Assembly (NCBI RefSeq): GCF_023634025.1
Contig: NZ_JALJCW010000006.1
Span: 1 to 64,000 of the forward strand
DNA length: 64,000 nt
Direction: 5' to 3'
DNA from: Hanstruepera flava
GTDB taxonomy: Bacteria; Bacteroidota; Bacteroidia; Flavobacteriales; Flavobacteriaceae
Part shown: in pieces, positions 17,922 through 26,607 of the stretch
Position numbering within the stretch: the stretch's first letter is position 1
How the letters are laid out: each line of letters opens with the position of its first letter
Program-made: the position numbers and the translations under genes
The notes under the pieces: model-generated
Database searches by the model: none
The model's input: the letters and a program-made list of their open reading frames with translations, nothing else
What the model was told of the DNA's origin: nothing

Positions 17922-19145
17922 TTATTGACTATTCTTATAACGTAATTTTCCTGTTTCAATTTTAATGGCTGTTTTGGCAAGAACTGTAAAAACCATAGCG
18001 CCTAATGCCCAGATACCTAACGTAACACCAATCTCGATTCCAGTTGGTGTATATTCAGCTATTTTACCATAAGGCCCAGGAATAAATCCAGGAACAATTA
18101 ATCCGAATCCTTTCTCAATCCAAATGGCAACGAATAAGATAAAACAACAGAAATAGAGCACCTTTAGATTGTTTCTTAATTTATGGAATGTTAGTAGTAC
18201 CGTTGCTAAAATATTTAGTGGAATTGCAGTCCAAATCCAAGGTAAAAGAGCGCCTTTACCATGTAATCCAAAAAACAAATAATAGGCACTTTCACTATGA
18301 TGGGTTGGAGCATAGAATTCTTTAAACAACTCAGAAAACAACATAATTAAATTAATTTGAGCTGCCACAGTAACCACTAATGCGATTTTCTTTATCGTCT
18401 TGTCTTTAATATTAAATTCGGTAAACGTTCTGATAATGGCCAAAACTAATATAATTAATGCAGGTCCAGCAGCAAACGCTGATGCCAAAAAACGCGGTCC
18501 TAATAATGCATTATTCCAAAATGGACGTGCTTGTAAACCTTGATACAAGAATGCCGTGACTAAATGTATCGCAACAGCCCAAAAAACAGACAATATAGCT
18601 CCGGGAACATAAACTTTAGGATTGGAATCCTTTCCTTGATAATGTCTGAAGAGTATGTAAAACGGAATCGTAATATTTAAAAATAAATAGCCATTTAAAA
18701 CCAAAACATCCCAAGTTAACATGGAGTTTGGAAAATTAAACACTCCTATTCCAGGAATCATATGCCAAAGTACTGAAGGACCTCCCATATCGGCAACAAC
18801 AAAGGCTAAACACATAATTAAAGCGGCAACTGCCAATCCTTCACCAATTAAAACAGCTTGTTTAAAATCTATATCTTTTAATACGTATGTTGGCATAACT
18901 AACATTACTGCTGCTGCTGCCACACCCACTAAAAAGGTAAAATTGGATATATACAATCCCCAACTTACACGATCTGTCATTCCGGTAACTTGTAAACCTT
19001 CATCTAATTGAATAGAATAACAATACATACCCACAAGCATGATAAAGGTTAAAAATGCCATCCAAATATGGTACTTTTTTGAACCGTGAGTAATGGTATC
19101 TAAACTGTCCTTAACTAAACTTGAAAAAACTTTAAGTTGTCTCAT
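17922..19145 (-). CDS. NrfD/PsrC-type quinol-oxidising membrane subunit
   Basis: 407 residues with eight to ten membrane helices, of the NrfD/PsrC/DmsC-like family that exchanges electrons between the quinone pool and a periplasmic iron-sulfur protein. Typical segments are WGLYISNFTFLVGVAAAAVM near the N-terminus, ADMGGPSVLWHMIPGIGVFN, and MLTWDVLVLNGYLFLN. It is the last gene of the nap operon, 25 bases after the 4Fe-4S protein gene. With no napC in the window, this pair is the best candidate for feeding menaquinol electrons towards NapB/NapA. That role is inferred from context. Confidence 0.85.
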   Translation of the reverse strand: MRQLKVFSSLVKDSLDTITHGSKKYHIWMAFLTFIMLVGMYCYSIQLDEGLQVTGMTDRVSWGLYISNFTFLVGVAAAAVMLVMPTYVLKDIDFKQAVLIGEGLAVAALIMCLAFVVADMGGPSVLWHMIPGIGVFNFPNSMLTWDVLVLNGYLFLNITIPFYILFRHYQGKDSNPKVYVPGAILSVFWAVAIHLVTAFLYQGLQARPFWNNALLGPRFLASAFAAGPALIILVLAIIRTFTEFNIKDKTIKKIALVVTVAAQINLIMLFSELFKEFYAPTHHSESAYYLFFGLHGKGALLPWIWTAIPLNILATVLLTFHKLRNNLKVLYFCCFILFVAIWIEKGFGLIVPGFIPGPYGKIAEYTPTGIEIGVTLGIWALGAMVFTVLAKTAIKIETGKLRYKNSQ

Positions 19146-19170
19146 AAAATCGGTTTTGCCATTCTAAATA

Positions 19171-20295
19171 TTAATCCATGTAGTACCAGAATTTAGGTTC
19201 TGTTCCCAAATCTTCTTTTAGCCTAAATACTTTTTTATTCTCTAATACCCAACGAATAGTACTATTAGGGTCTAATAAATTCCCAAATACTCGTGCTCCT
19301 GTTGGACAAGCTTCAACACATGCAGGGTTTTTACCAGACCTAGAACGTTGTACACAAAATGTACATTTTTCCATAACCCCCTTTTTCCGCATGCGGTTTC
19401 CTAAATAATGTTGGTTATGGTTTACTTCGTTTTCAGGAACTTCCGGCTTACTCCAATTAAATCGACGGCCGTCATAAGGGCAAGCTGCCATACAGTATCT
19501 ACAACCAACACACCAATCGTAATCAACGACAACCAAACCATCATCTTCACGCCATGTCGCTTGTACAGGACAAACTTCAACACAAGGAGGATTATCACAA
19601 TGAAAACATTGCGTACCCAAATAAAAGTGTCCTTCCGCTGGAACTTCATGGTAGTAGTTATCATCAGCTTCATCAAACGATAAACCTTTACCATCTTTCA
19701 TTTCATGAATGCGAATATATTGCATTTGTGAACTCCTATCTTGATTATTTTCCTTAACACAGGCACTTACACAATCCATATAGCCTTGACATTTTGAAAT
19801 ATTAAATGCATAACCAAACAGCACATCGGCTTCTGCGTTTTTTGAAGACATGCTTATGGTTTTTCCAGTACGTAATTGATACGAACGCACCAATCTATCC
19901 ACCGTTGCTTTCTTCTCATCGTCAGACATCAATTTATAATTACCTTTAAATTGCTCTTCCCAATCTATCTGTGCCTTTTCCTTGGTTTCGTCATCTGTAA
20001 TCACGCTACATGATGTAGAAACAGCTCCAGCTCCTATTAATAAACTTGCTGTTAACTTTTTAAATGCCGAACGTCTATCCATTTTCACATCGAAAACTTG
20101 GTCAAAACCATCTCTGGTTCTTTCTTCTCCAATTGAGGCATTTACTGCTGCATCGAAAAACTCTTTCTCACTCAACTCTTGTTTAGGAGCATTTGAATGG
20201 CATCCACCAGACGCGTTTCCACAACCACAAGTATTGGATTCTTTTTTTCTACTGTTTAGGTTTAGAGAAAACCATTTTTTGTTGTTATTGCTCAT
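19171..20295 (-). CDS. 4Fe-4S ferredoxin-type electron transfer protein with extended Tat region
   Basis: 374 residues. It resembles the NrfC/DsrO/PsrB-type partner of NrfD proteins. Four cysteine clusters are visible: CQGYMDCVSACVKEN, CFHCDNPPCVEVCP, CVGCRYCMAACPYD and CTFCVQ with CVEACPTG, enough for four 4Fe-4S centres. The twin-arginine motif MDRRSAFKKL is at residues 72-81, not at the N-terminus. It is preceded by about 70 residues with a small Cys/Gly-rich patch (CGCGNASGGC), as in the extended-Tat proteins of Bacteroidetes respiratory complexes. Probably periplasmic. Seven bases separate it from the upstream cytochrome gene. Confidence 0.88.
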   Translation of the reverse strand: MSNNNKKWFSLNLNSRKKESNTCGCGNASGGCHSNAPKQELSEKEFFDAAVNASIGEERTRDGFDQVFDVKMDRRSAFKKLTASLLIGAGAVSTSCSVITDDETKEKAQIDWEEQFKGNYKLMSDDEKKATVDRLVRSYQLRTGKTISMSSKNAEADVLFGYAFNISKCQGYMDCVSACVKENNQDRSSQMQYIRIHEMKDGKGLSFDEADDNYYHEVPAEGHFYLGTQCFHCDNPPCVEVCPVQATWREDDGLVVVDYDWCVGCRYCMAACPYDGRRFNWSKPEVPENEVNHNQHYLGNRMRKKGVMEKCTFCVQRSRSGKNPACVEACPTGARVFGNLLDPNSTIRWVLENKKVFRLKEDLGTEPKFWYYMD

Positions 20296-20301
20296 ACCTA
20301 A

Positions 20302-20928
20302 TTATTTTCTTTCTTTTATTTTTTGTGTATTAAATCGAGCTGGCCATTTTGTTCCAAACGCAGGATTGTGAGGATTATGGCAATTTACACAGGTTAGTGA
20401 AGCCCTTGGTGGTGCCCAACCGCCTATTTCTTTACCATGCGCACCTCCTTTCCAATCTTCAAACTGTTTGGTGTGACATTGGCTGCACAATTGATAACTT
20501 GCATTAAAATCGATATGGTTACTAGTCAAACTTTTTAAGTTATCCATGTTTTCTGGATTGTGACAAGTTGTACAATTCATAGTGTTTTCGTTCGCGTGTA
20601 CAATCTCAATATCCCAGTGTGCCTTTTTCAAATCTGTGTTTTCCATATCTTGCAATGGTTTTGAATGGCATTCTGTACAAGCATAAGACTGAATTTGATT
20701 TTTCCTATCTGGTATTAAAAAAGATGTGCCATCTTCTGAAATCTCTATCAGTTCAATATTATCAAAATAAGATTCTGATGAAACCGTTACTCCTTTATAT
20801 TCTTTACTTTTAGCTTCAATTTTTTCAATTACATTATGATATTCATCTTCTTTATGTTTACATGAGTATATGCTTAACGCTAATACCGTAATTACAATAA
20901 ATTGGATAGCGACTGTATGTTTATTCAT
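20302..20928 (-). CDS. Tetraheme c-type cytochrome lipoprotein
   Basis: 208 residues. The N-terminus ends in a lipobox (LALSIYSC, Cys 23), so the mature protein should be lipid-anchored on the periplasmic side. Four CxxCH heme sites are seen: CTECH (84-88), CTTCH (119-123), CSQCH (148-152) and CVNCH (180-184). Several free histidines (for example HIDFN, GGAHGKE) could be sixth ligands. It overlaps napB by 8 bases and sits between NapB and the 4Fe-4S/NrfD pair, so electron relay to NapB is the natural guess. It is not NapC, which has an N-terminal helix and a different heme pattern. Confidence 0.82.
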   Translation of the reverse strand: MNKHTVAIQFIVITVLALSIYSCKHKEDEYHNVIEKIEAKSKEYKGVTVSSESYFDNIELIEISEDGTSFLIPDRKNQIQSYACTECHSKPLQDMENTDLKKAHWDIEIVHANENTMNCTTCHNPENMDNLKSLTSNHIDFNASYQLCSQCHTKQFEDWKGGAHGKEIGGWAPPRASLTCVNCHNPHNPAFGTKWPARFNTQKIKERK

Positions 20929-21613
20929 AACTATGTTGCCTTGAAAAATTACCGATATCTCTAATTTCTTTATTATTCAGAACATGACATTGCCTGCAAT
21001 TAATACGTTCTGGATGCGTAACCCGTATCTCTTTAGGAGCACTCGGGCCAGCATGACAAGACAAGCAATTTTCTCGCATTTGAATTTGATGGGGAATCAC
21101 AGGTGGACTACCTATCAACGCATTGTTTACACCAACTGCTGGCGCTTCTAGCTCTGGAAAATTAGTGCCTTTGAATAAACTTTGTGTTTTTAATGGCACA
21201 TGACATTGTCTACAATTCACCATTTCTGGATGTGGTGTCACAGGTGCGTAAGCATTAAACTTCTCTGTGAAACCTCCATTTTCATGACATTGTAAACACG
21301 TTTTTCCTCCCATACTTCGTTCCTCTTTTACTGGATGAGGAATACTTGGTGGTGCACCATGATAGGCCCTATTATCATAATACCCATCTAAGCTTCGTTG
21401 ATGGTTTTCATCAATAGGCATATTGGCATATTCTAAACCTAAATCAGAACGTTCAAAAACACCTGTTTCTGATGGAATCATTGGAGTTGGATTATTGTTT
21501 TCAATAGGAATATAGGCTTCTTCTAACCCTTCATAATAACTATAATTCCATACTGCAATAAATGCTGCAAATAGAATTACAAATAATGATATAATACCTA
21601 AACGTTTTTTCAT
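20921..21613 (-). CDS. napB: Periplasmic nitrate reductase cytochrome subunit NapB, four-heme variant
   Basis: 230 residues, with an N-terminal membrane or signal helix (LGIISLFVILFAAFIAVW). NapB passes electrons to NapA in the periplasm and usually binds two hemes. Here four CxxCH motifs are seen (106-110, 134-138, 183-187, 206-210), arranged as two copies of the pattern G-x-P-P-x-I-P-H, CLxCH, THPE or PHPE, NCRQCHV. The protein thus looks like an internal duplication. Next to napA (3 bases apart) and overlapping the following cytochrome gene by 8 bases. Identity as NapB rests on the motif style (YANMPIDENHQRS, NCRQCHVP) and on its position. Confidence 0.85.
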   Translation of the reverse strand: MKKRLGIISLFVILFAAFIAVWNYSYYEGLEEAYIPIENNNPTPMIPSETGVFERSDLGLEYANMPIDENHQRSLDGYYDNRAYHGAPPSIPHPVKEERSMGGKTCLQCHENGGFTEKFNAYAPVTPHPEMVNCRQCHVPLKTQSLFKGTNFPELEAPAVGVNNALIGSPPVIPHQIQMRENCLSCHAGPSAPKEIRVTHPERINCRQCHVLNNKEIRDIGNFSRQHSYE

Positions 21614-21615
21614 AA

Positions 21616-23943
21616 CTAGGCCTTTTCTACCTTAACTGCACACTTCTTATAATCCGGCTCTTTGGAAATCGGACAAAATGAATCTAAAGTAATATCATTA
21701 ATTAACATATTCTCATCAAAAAAAGGTACAAACACTTGATTTGGTGTTGGCACACCTCTTTCGTTTACAGAGGCTGGAAGTGTAATTTTACCGCGTCTTG
21801 TTGTGAGTAATACATTGTCTCCTGTTTTTATTTGTAAGCGTTCTGCATCGCCTGGATTTAATTCCACATAAGCATGAGGCATAGCTTTATGTAACACAGG
21901 AATACGTCTAGTCATAGAACCTGTATGCCAATGTTCTACAACACGTCCCGTATTTAACCAGAATGGATACTCATCGTCAGGCTCTTCGGCAGCAGGTTCG
22001 TAAGGACGTTGCCAAATAACTGCTTTACCATCTGGTTTTCCGTAAAAATGAAAGTCTTCACCATTACTGCATGCTGGATCGTATTTTGCATTAAATCGCC
22101 ATTTGGTAGATTTTCCATCTACATAAGGCCATAGCACGCCAGATTCTTCTTTTAAGACTTCCAATGGTGCCATGTTATGCTTTTTATTATCATGGTGTCG
22201 ACGATACTCATTATAAATCTCTTCAATATGTGTTTCTTCATTATAATAGAACTGTTTTTCAAAACCGAGACGCTTTGCCACTTCTACTAATTGCCATGTA
22301 TCACTCATAGCTTCACCAGGTGGTTCTACCATTTGCTCAAAATACTGTGTGCGTCGTTCTGAATTGCCATACATACCTTCGCGTTCTATCCACATGGCCG
22401 AAGGTAGAATAACATCTGCTATGTCGGTAGTTGGTGTTGGGTATATATCAGATACAACTATAAAACGTCCTTCCTTTTTTGTCGCATCTCGATAGCGTTT
22501 TAATTTTGGCATGGTTACCATAGGATTTGTAACTTGTATCCACATAAATCGGATGTCGCCACGATCTAATGCCCGAAACATTTCAACTGTATGGTAAGTT
22601 GGTTTTGATGGAATATTTTCTACTGGGACATCCCAAATTTCTGCTGCAAACTTTCGGTGCTCTTCATTCATAACCACTCCATGTGGTAATTTATGGGTAA
22701 GCGTTCCTACTTCTCGTACAGTTCCACAAGCCGAAGGTTGTCCTGTTAATGAAAATGGGCTATTACCAGGTGTTGAAATTTTTCCCGTTAACAAATGGAT
22801 GTTATATACTAAATTATTAATCCAAGTACCACGTGAGTGTTGGTTCATTCCCATACACCAAACGGACATAACTTTTTTATTTGGATCACCATAGAAAGAA
22901 GCCATATATTTTATGTCCTTGGCAGACACACCTGATATTTTTTCCACCTTTTCAGGTGTGTAATCTTCCAAGAAATTTTTATAATCTTCAAAACTTATTT
23001 TTTCTGGTTTATCGGTAAACGAATAGTTATCCTCTAATCCATATCCCATGTTGGTTAATCCCTTATTAAAATTACAATGCTTTTCAACAAAAGATTGGTT
23101 TACCCAACCATTATTAATAATCTCATAACAAATAGCGTTTGCCACAGCTAAATCTGTTTGAGGACGAAATAAAATGGATTTATCTGCAGCCATACTTGTC
23201 CGAGTAGTTCGTGTTGCAAAATCAATAATCTTTACTCCTCGTTTTAATCGTTGGTCTAATATTCGTGAAAATAAAACAGGGTGCATTTCTGCCATATTAT
23301 TTCCCCAAAGGAAAAAGACATCCGCGTGATCAATATCATCATAACATCCCATTGGTTCATCTATCCCAAAGGAAGTCATAAATCCTGTCACTGCACTTGC
23401 CATACACAATCTGGCATTAGCTTCAACATTATTAGTACCTATACAACCCTTAAACAATTTAGAAGCCACATATCCATCTGGAATAGTCCATTGTCCAGAA
23501 CCATAAATAGAGACAGCATCCTTCCCATGGGCATCTATGGTCTCTTTCATTTTAGAGGCAATTAAATCCAAGGCTTCTTTCATGGAGGTCTCAACATAAG
23601 TACCGTTCTTTTTCACCAATGGTTTGGTTAAACGATCTGTGCCGTACATAGCCATAACAGAATGGTAACCTTTAACGCAACAAAGCCCTTTATTGACCGA
23701 TGATTTTGGATCTCCTTTTACGGCAACAGCTTTGCCATCTTCTATCCCAACAAGCACACCGCAACCAACACCACAAAATCTACATGGAGCTTTTTTCCAA
23801 TCTAGATTTCCATTAGTCGGCAGTCCTCTTTCCTGTTCGTCTGCAAATAAAATTCCTGGAAACATGGTTGCTGCTGCTGTTATGGCAGAAAGCGTTGCCA
23901 TCTTCTTTATAAAACTTCTTCTGCTAGTAATTGAAGTATACAT
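21616..23943 (-). CDS. napA: Periplasmic nitrate reductase, catalytic molybdenum subunit NapA
   Basis: 775 residues, slightly shorter than the usual 800-830. Reduces nitrate to nitrite in the periplasm, using a bis-MGD molybdenum cofactor and one 4Fe-4S cluster. A Tat signal is seen (SRRSFIKKMATLSA). The cluster cysteines are in CRFCGVGCGV (54, 57, 61) plus Cys 88 or 89 in GLCCVKGYH. The Mo-ligating Cys is in NARLCMASAV (about 180), the Nap pattern. C-terminal MGD-binding domain: WHTGSMTRRIPVL and VELNPGDAERL. It sits between napD and napB with gaps of 2-3 bases. The cofactor genes start divergently, 399 bases upstream of its start. Confidence 0.95.
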   Translation of the reverse strand: MYTSITSRRSFIKKMATLSAITAAATMFPGILFADEQERGLPTNGNLDWKKAPCRFCGVGCGVLVGIEDGKAVAVKGDPKSSVNKGLCCVKGYHSVMAMYGTDRLTKPLVKKNGTYVETSMKEALDLIASKMKETIDAHGKDAVSIYGSGQWTIPDGYVASKLFKGCIGTNNVEANARLCMASAVTGFMTSFGIDEPMGCYDDIDHADVFFLWGNNMAEMHPVLFSRILDQRLKRGVKIIDFATRTTRTSMAADKSILFRPQTDLAVANAICYEIINNGWVNQSFVEKHCNFNKGLTNMGYGLEDNYSFTDKPEKISFEDYKNFLEDYTPEKVEKISGVSAKDIKYMASFYGDPNKKVMSVWCMGMNQHSRGTWINNLVYNIHLLTGKISTPGNSPFSLTGQPSACGTVREVGTLTHKLPHGVVMNEEHRKFAAEIWDVPVENIPSKPTYHTVEMFRALDRGDIRFMWIQVTNPMVTMPKLKRYRDATKKEGRFIVVSDIYPTPTTDIADVILPSAMWIEREGMYGNSERRTQYFEQMVEPPGEAMSDTWQLVEVAKRLGFEKQFYYNEETHIEEIYNEYRRHHDNKKHNMAPLEVLKEESGVLWPYVDGKSTKWRFNAKYDPACSNGEDFHFYGKPDGKAVIWQRPYEPAAEEPDDEYPFWLNTGRVVEHWHTGSMTRRIPVLHKAMPHAYVELNPGDAERLQIKTGDNVLLTTRRGKITLPASVNERGVPTPNQVFVPFFDENMLINDITLDSFCPISKEPDYKKCAVKVEKA

Positions 23944-23946
23944 AGT

Positions 23947-24186
23947 TTAATGTTTTTGTGGGGTATTAAATCCTGAAACCATTGCCAAAAGCTTTAAACT
24001 GGAAATGGCTTCTAGCTGCTCTTTTAATAGGTCTTCTTCTTCTCGACTGTATGTTTCTGTAACTACGACTAGAACATCTCTATTTTCAGCTGGAATGACT
24101 TCGCATTGTTTTATGACTGAAATGGCCTTAACTAATTCTGCTTTTTTACCTTCAAACGGATGAGCCAAATAGCTTTTTATAGGCAT
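23947..24186 (-). CDS. napD: NapD, chaperone for NapA maturation
   Basis: 79 residues, the usual NapD size. NapD binds the Tat signal of NapA and holds back export until the cofactor is loaded. The ferredoxin-like small fold is suggested by AISVIKQCEVIPAENRDVLVVVTET and LEAISSLKLLAMVSGF. It is the first gene of the nap operon, 3 bases before napA, and transcribed divergently from moeA. It is short and diverged, so the assignment leans partly on its position. Confidence 0.8.
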   Translation of the reverse strand: MPIKSYLAHPFEGKKAELVKAISVIKQCEVIPAENRDVLVVVTETYSREEEDLLKEQLEAISSLKLLAMVSGFNTPQKH

Positions 24187-24291
24187 ATCTTTAGTGGATT
24201 TTAATGAGGCTTTAATTTAAGAATAAAAAAAATGCAATGCACTATAAATGTTTATTTACAAATATTCTAAATAGTAAACTAACATTCTCTG

Positions 24292-24322
24292 TTTCTTTTA
24301 ATTAATAAAATCGCTATATTTG
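24292..24322 (+). promoter_or_regulatory. Promoter of the molybdenum cofactor operon
   Basis: TTTC (24292-24295) and an exact -7 box TATATTTG (24315-24322) with a 19-base spacer, a near-perfect Bacteroidetes promoter. The moeA ATG is 20 bases downstream. The same intergenic region must hold the napD promoter on the other strand; only a weak AATATTTG is seen there. Confidence 0.65.
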
Positions 24323-24341
24323 ACAACACATAACGAAGATT

Positions 24342-25523
24342 ATGATTTCAGTTAAAAAAGCATTAGTGTCCATCAAAAAATCATGTGAAATCACCATTCA
24401 TTCAGAGACCATTAACATCAATAATGCAATTAATTGTGTTATATCTTCTGATATTTTATCTCCAATTAATATGCCTCCATTTCGGCAATCTGCAATGGAT
24501 GGTTATGCTCTAAATATTCATAGTAATTTAAACTATGAGTTAAAAGGCGAAATAAAAGCAGGTGACAACATTAATCCCTTGTTAAAACCTGGAGAAGCGG
24601 TTCGCATATTCACTGGTGCACCAGTTCCTGACTCTGCCAATGCTGTTATGATGCAAGAGAAAACGACTATTAAAAATGAAGTATTGTATTTAACTGAATC
24701 GGTTAAACCAGACACTAACATTAGACCTCTTGGAGAACAAGTTCTTAAAGGCGATGTAGCACTTAAAAAAGGTGCCAAACTAAATTCAGCTGCAATAGCA
24801 TATTTAACCTCATTGGGTATTACCGAAGTCAAAGTTTATAAAAAACCAAAAATTGCTATCGTCGTTACAGGTAACGAATTAGCTCAAGCTGGCGAACCAT
24901 TACAATACGGACAAATCTTTGAGAGTAATGCTGCTATGTTAGAGTCTGCTTTAAAAAAATCTGGTTATGATAATGTTACTATTCATCAAGTTGCAGATAA
25001 CTATGAAAAAACGCTAAAAACTTTAAAAGAAGTCTTACACTTAAATGATGTTCTTCTTGTTTCTGGTGGGATTTCTGTAGGTGATTATGATTTTGTTGGA
25101 AGCGCCTTAAAAGAGCTTGGTGTTACTGAACATTTCTATAAAGTAAAACAGAAACCAGGTAAACCGTTGTTTTTTGGTCAAAAAGATGAAAAATACGTTT
25201 TTGCCTTACCCGGAAATCCGGCTGCAGCATTGACTTGTTTTTACATATACGTTTTAACTGCTCTAGAAAGATTAAATGGAAATTCAGATTTTTCATTACA
25301 CAAAATTAATGCTGTATCGCAGTCTAATTTCATCAAAAAGGGTAATCGTGCACAATTTTTAAAGGCTGTATATAGTAATGACTCTGTTGAAATTTTAGAA
25401 GGCCAAAATTCATCCATGCTACACACCTTTGCAATTGCAAATGCTTTGGTGTTTTTAGATGAAGATATAACACAAATTATCAAGGGTGATAAAGTTGAAA
25501 CTATTCTTTTACCAATACATTAA
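24342..25523 (+). CDS. moeA: Molybdopterin molybdotransferase MoeA
   Basis: 393 residues, full length. MoeA inserts molybdate into adenylylated molybdopterin in the cytoplasm. Motifs: MPPFRQSAMDGYALN at the start of domain III, IFTGAPVPDSANAVMMQE, the MoCF/MPT-binding domain with VVTGNEL and VSGGISVGDYDFV, and KPGKPLFFG with ALPGNPAAALTC. First gene of a nine-gene plus-strand operon ending with moaA; the genes overlap or lie within about 30 bases of each other. Divergent from the nap operon, which is one user of the cofactor. Confidence 0.95.
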   Translation: MISVKKALVSIKKSCEITIHSETININNAINCVISSDILSPINMPPFRQSAMDGYALNIHSNLNYELKGEIKAGDNINPLLKPGEAVRIFTGAPVPDSANAVMMQEKTTIKNEVLYLTESVKPDTNIRPLGEQVLKGDVALKKGAKLNSAAIAYLTSLGITEVKVYKKPKIAIVVTGNELAQAGEPLQYGQIFESNAAMLESALKKSGYDNVTIHQVADNYEKTLKTLKEVLHLNDVLLVSGGISVGDYDFVGSALKELGVTEHFYKVKQKPGKPLFFGQKDEKYVFALPGNPAAALTCFYIYVLTALERLNGNSDFSLHKINAVSQSNFIKKGNRAQFLKAVYSNDSVEILEGQNSSMLHTFAIANALVFLDEDITQIIKGDKVETILLPIH

Positions 25524-25528
25524 ACATT

Positions 25529-25867
25529 ATGGACTATAAAATAAAAAGTCGAATTTGGATTGAAGCTGATGGAGAAATTTTACTGGGTGAAGGCCGTGTA
25601 AGCTTACTAAAAGCAATAGATGAAACGGGTTCGCTTTCTAAAGCTGCGAAATCTATTGGTATGTCTTATAAAAAAGCCTGGTCGTTGATAGATGCTGTAA
25701 ATAAACGTGCCGAAAAACCAGTTACATCATCCAGTATTGGTGGCAAAGGTGGTGGTGGCGCCGAGCTCACTGAATACGGAAAATCTTTAGTTGAAACTTT
25801 TGAAACCATTAATGAAAACTGTTGGAAATTTTTAGACCATCAAATAAAACAGTCAAAACTTAAATGA
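25529..25867 (+). CDS. ModE-like winged-helix regulator, DNA-binding domain only
   Basis: 112 residues. Matches the N-terminal LysR-like winged helix of ModE: GRVSLLKAIDETGSLSKAAKSIGMSYKKAWSLIDAVN is the helix-turn-helix, followed by the Gly-rich wing (SIGGKGGGGAELTEYG). The C-terminal molybdate-binding TOBE/MOP domains of full-length ModE (about 260 residues) are absent. Signal sensing must therefore occur otherwise or not at all. It lies 5 bases after moeA and overlaps the next gene by 4, so it may autoregulate the cofactor operon and the divergent nap genes. Confidence 0.85.
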   Translation: MDYKIKSRIWIEADGEILLGEGRVSLLKAIDETGSLSKAAKSIGMSYKKAWSLIDAVNKRAEKPVTSSSIGGKGGGGAELTEYGKSLVETFETINENCWKFLDHQIKQSKLK

Positions 25868-26607
25868 TTTTGGATATAGATTATATCTGGCCTTTTTTAT
25901 TATTGCTTCCAATAGTTGCCTTTTTATACGCAAGTGTTGGTCATGGTGGAGCAAGTGGGTATTTAGCTTTAATGGCTATGTTTTCCTTTACCCCTGAAAC
26001 TATGAAACCAACAGCGCTTTTACTTAACTTGTTTGTAGCAGGTATTGCTTTCTTACATTATAATAAAGCTGGTTTTTTTAATAAAAGATTATTTTGGTCA
26101 TTTGCCATAAGCTCGATTCCATTAGCTTTTGTAGGTGGTATGATTGATATTGAAGCAACCATTTACAAAAGAATTTTAGCAGTGTTGTTGATTTTCACCA
26201 TTTTAAAAATGTTAAATGTATTTGGAAAAGAAAGTGAAAAAATAAATCACGTAAAACTTTGGCAAGGTTTAATTGTAGGTGCTATAATTGGTTTCTTTTC
26301 AGGCCTAATTGGTATTGGTGGCGGCATTATATTAACACCTATAATTTTATTGTTGCATTGGGGAAATATGAAAGAAGCGGCTGCTGTTTCGGCTTTATTT
26401 ATTTGGGTAAATTCAGCTGCAGGATTAATTGGTCAGTTCTCGAGTGGTGTTGAAATTTCATCGCAGTCTTTTATTCTGGTAGGAATAGTGTTAATCGGTG
26501 GGTTTTTAGGCAGTTATTATGGTAGTAAAAAGTTTAACAATAAAATTTTAAGACAGCTTTTAGCTTTTGTTTTGATTATAGCTTCGATAAAATTAATTTT
26601 TGTCTAG
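25864..26607 (+). CDS. TauE/SafE (TSUP) family anion permease
   Basis: 247 residues with about eight membrane helices. Signatures: ASVGHGGASGYLALMAMF near the N-terminus and the repeat-like IGFFSGLIGIGGGIILTPII, characteristic of TSUP proteins, which move sulfite, sulfonates, thiosulfate or related anions across the inner membrane. It is embedded in the molybdenum cofactor operon (4-base overlap with the modE-like gene, then directly mobA). Transport of molybdate or of a sulfur compound needed for molybdopterin is therefore a reasonable but unproven guess. No modABC genes are in the window. Confidence 0.85.
   Translation: MILDIDYIWPFLLLLPIVAFLYASVGHGGASGYLALMAMFSFTPETMKPTALLLNLFVAGIAFLHYNKAGFFNKRLFWSFAISSIPLAFVGGMIDIEATIYKRILAVLLIFTILKMLNVFGKESEKINHVKLWQGLIVGAIIGFFSGLIGIGGGIILTPIILLLHWGNMKEAAAVSALFIWVNSAAGLIGQFSSGVEISSQSFILVGIVLIGGFLGSYYGSKKFNNKILRQLLAFVLIIASIKLIFV

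Noticed and set aside
20302-20928. NapC identity for the tetraheme lipoprotein
   Set aside because: It has a lipobox instead of the NapC membrane anchor, and the heme spacing does not resemble NapC/NirT.
24187-24341. FNR/Crp-type site for anaerobic control of nap
   Set aside because: No TTGAT-N4-ATCAA-like palindrome found; only AT-rich partial inverted repeats.
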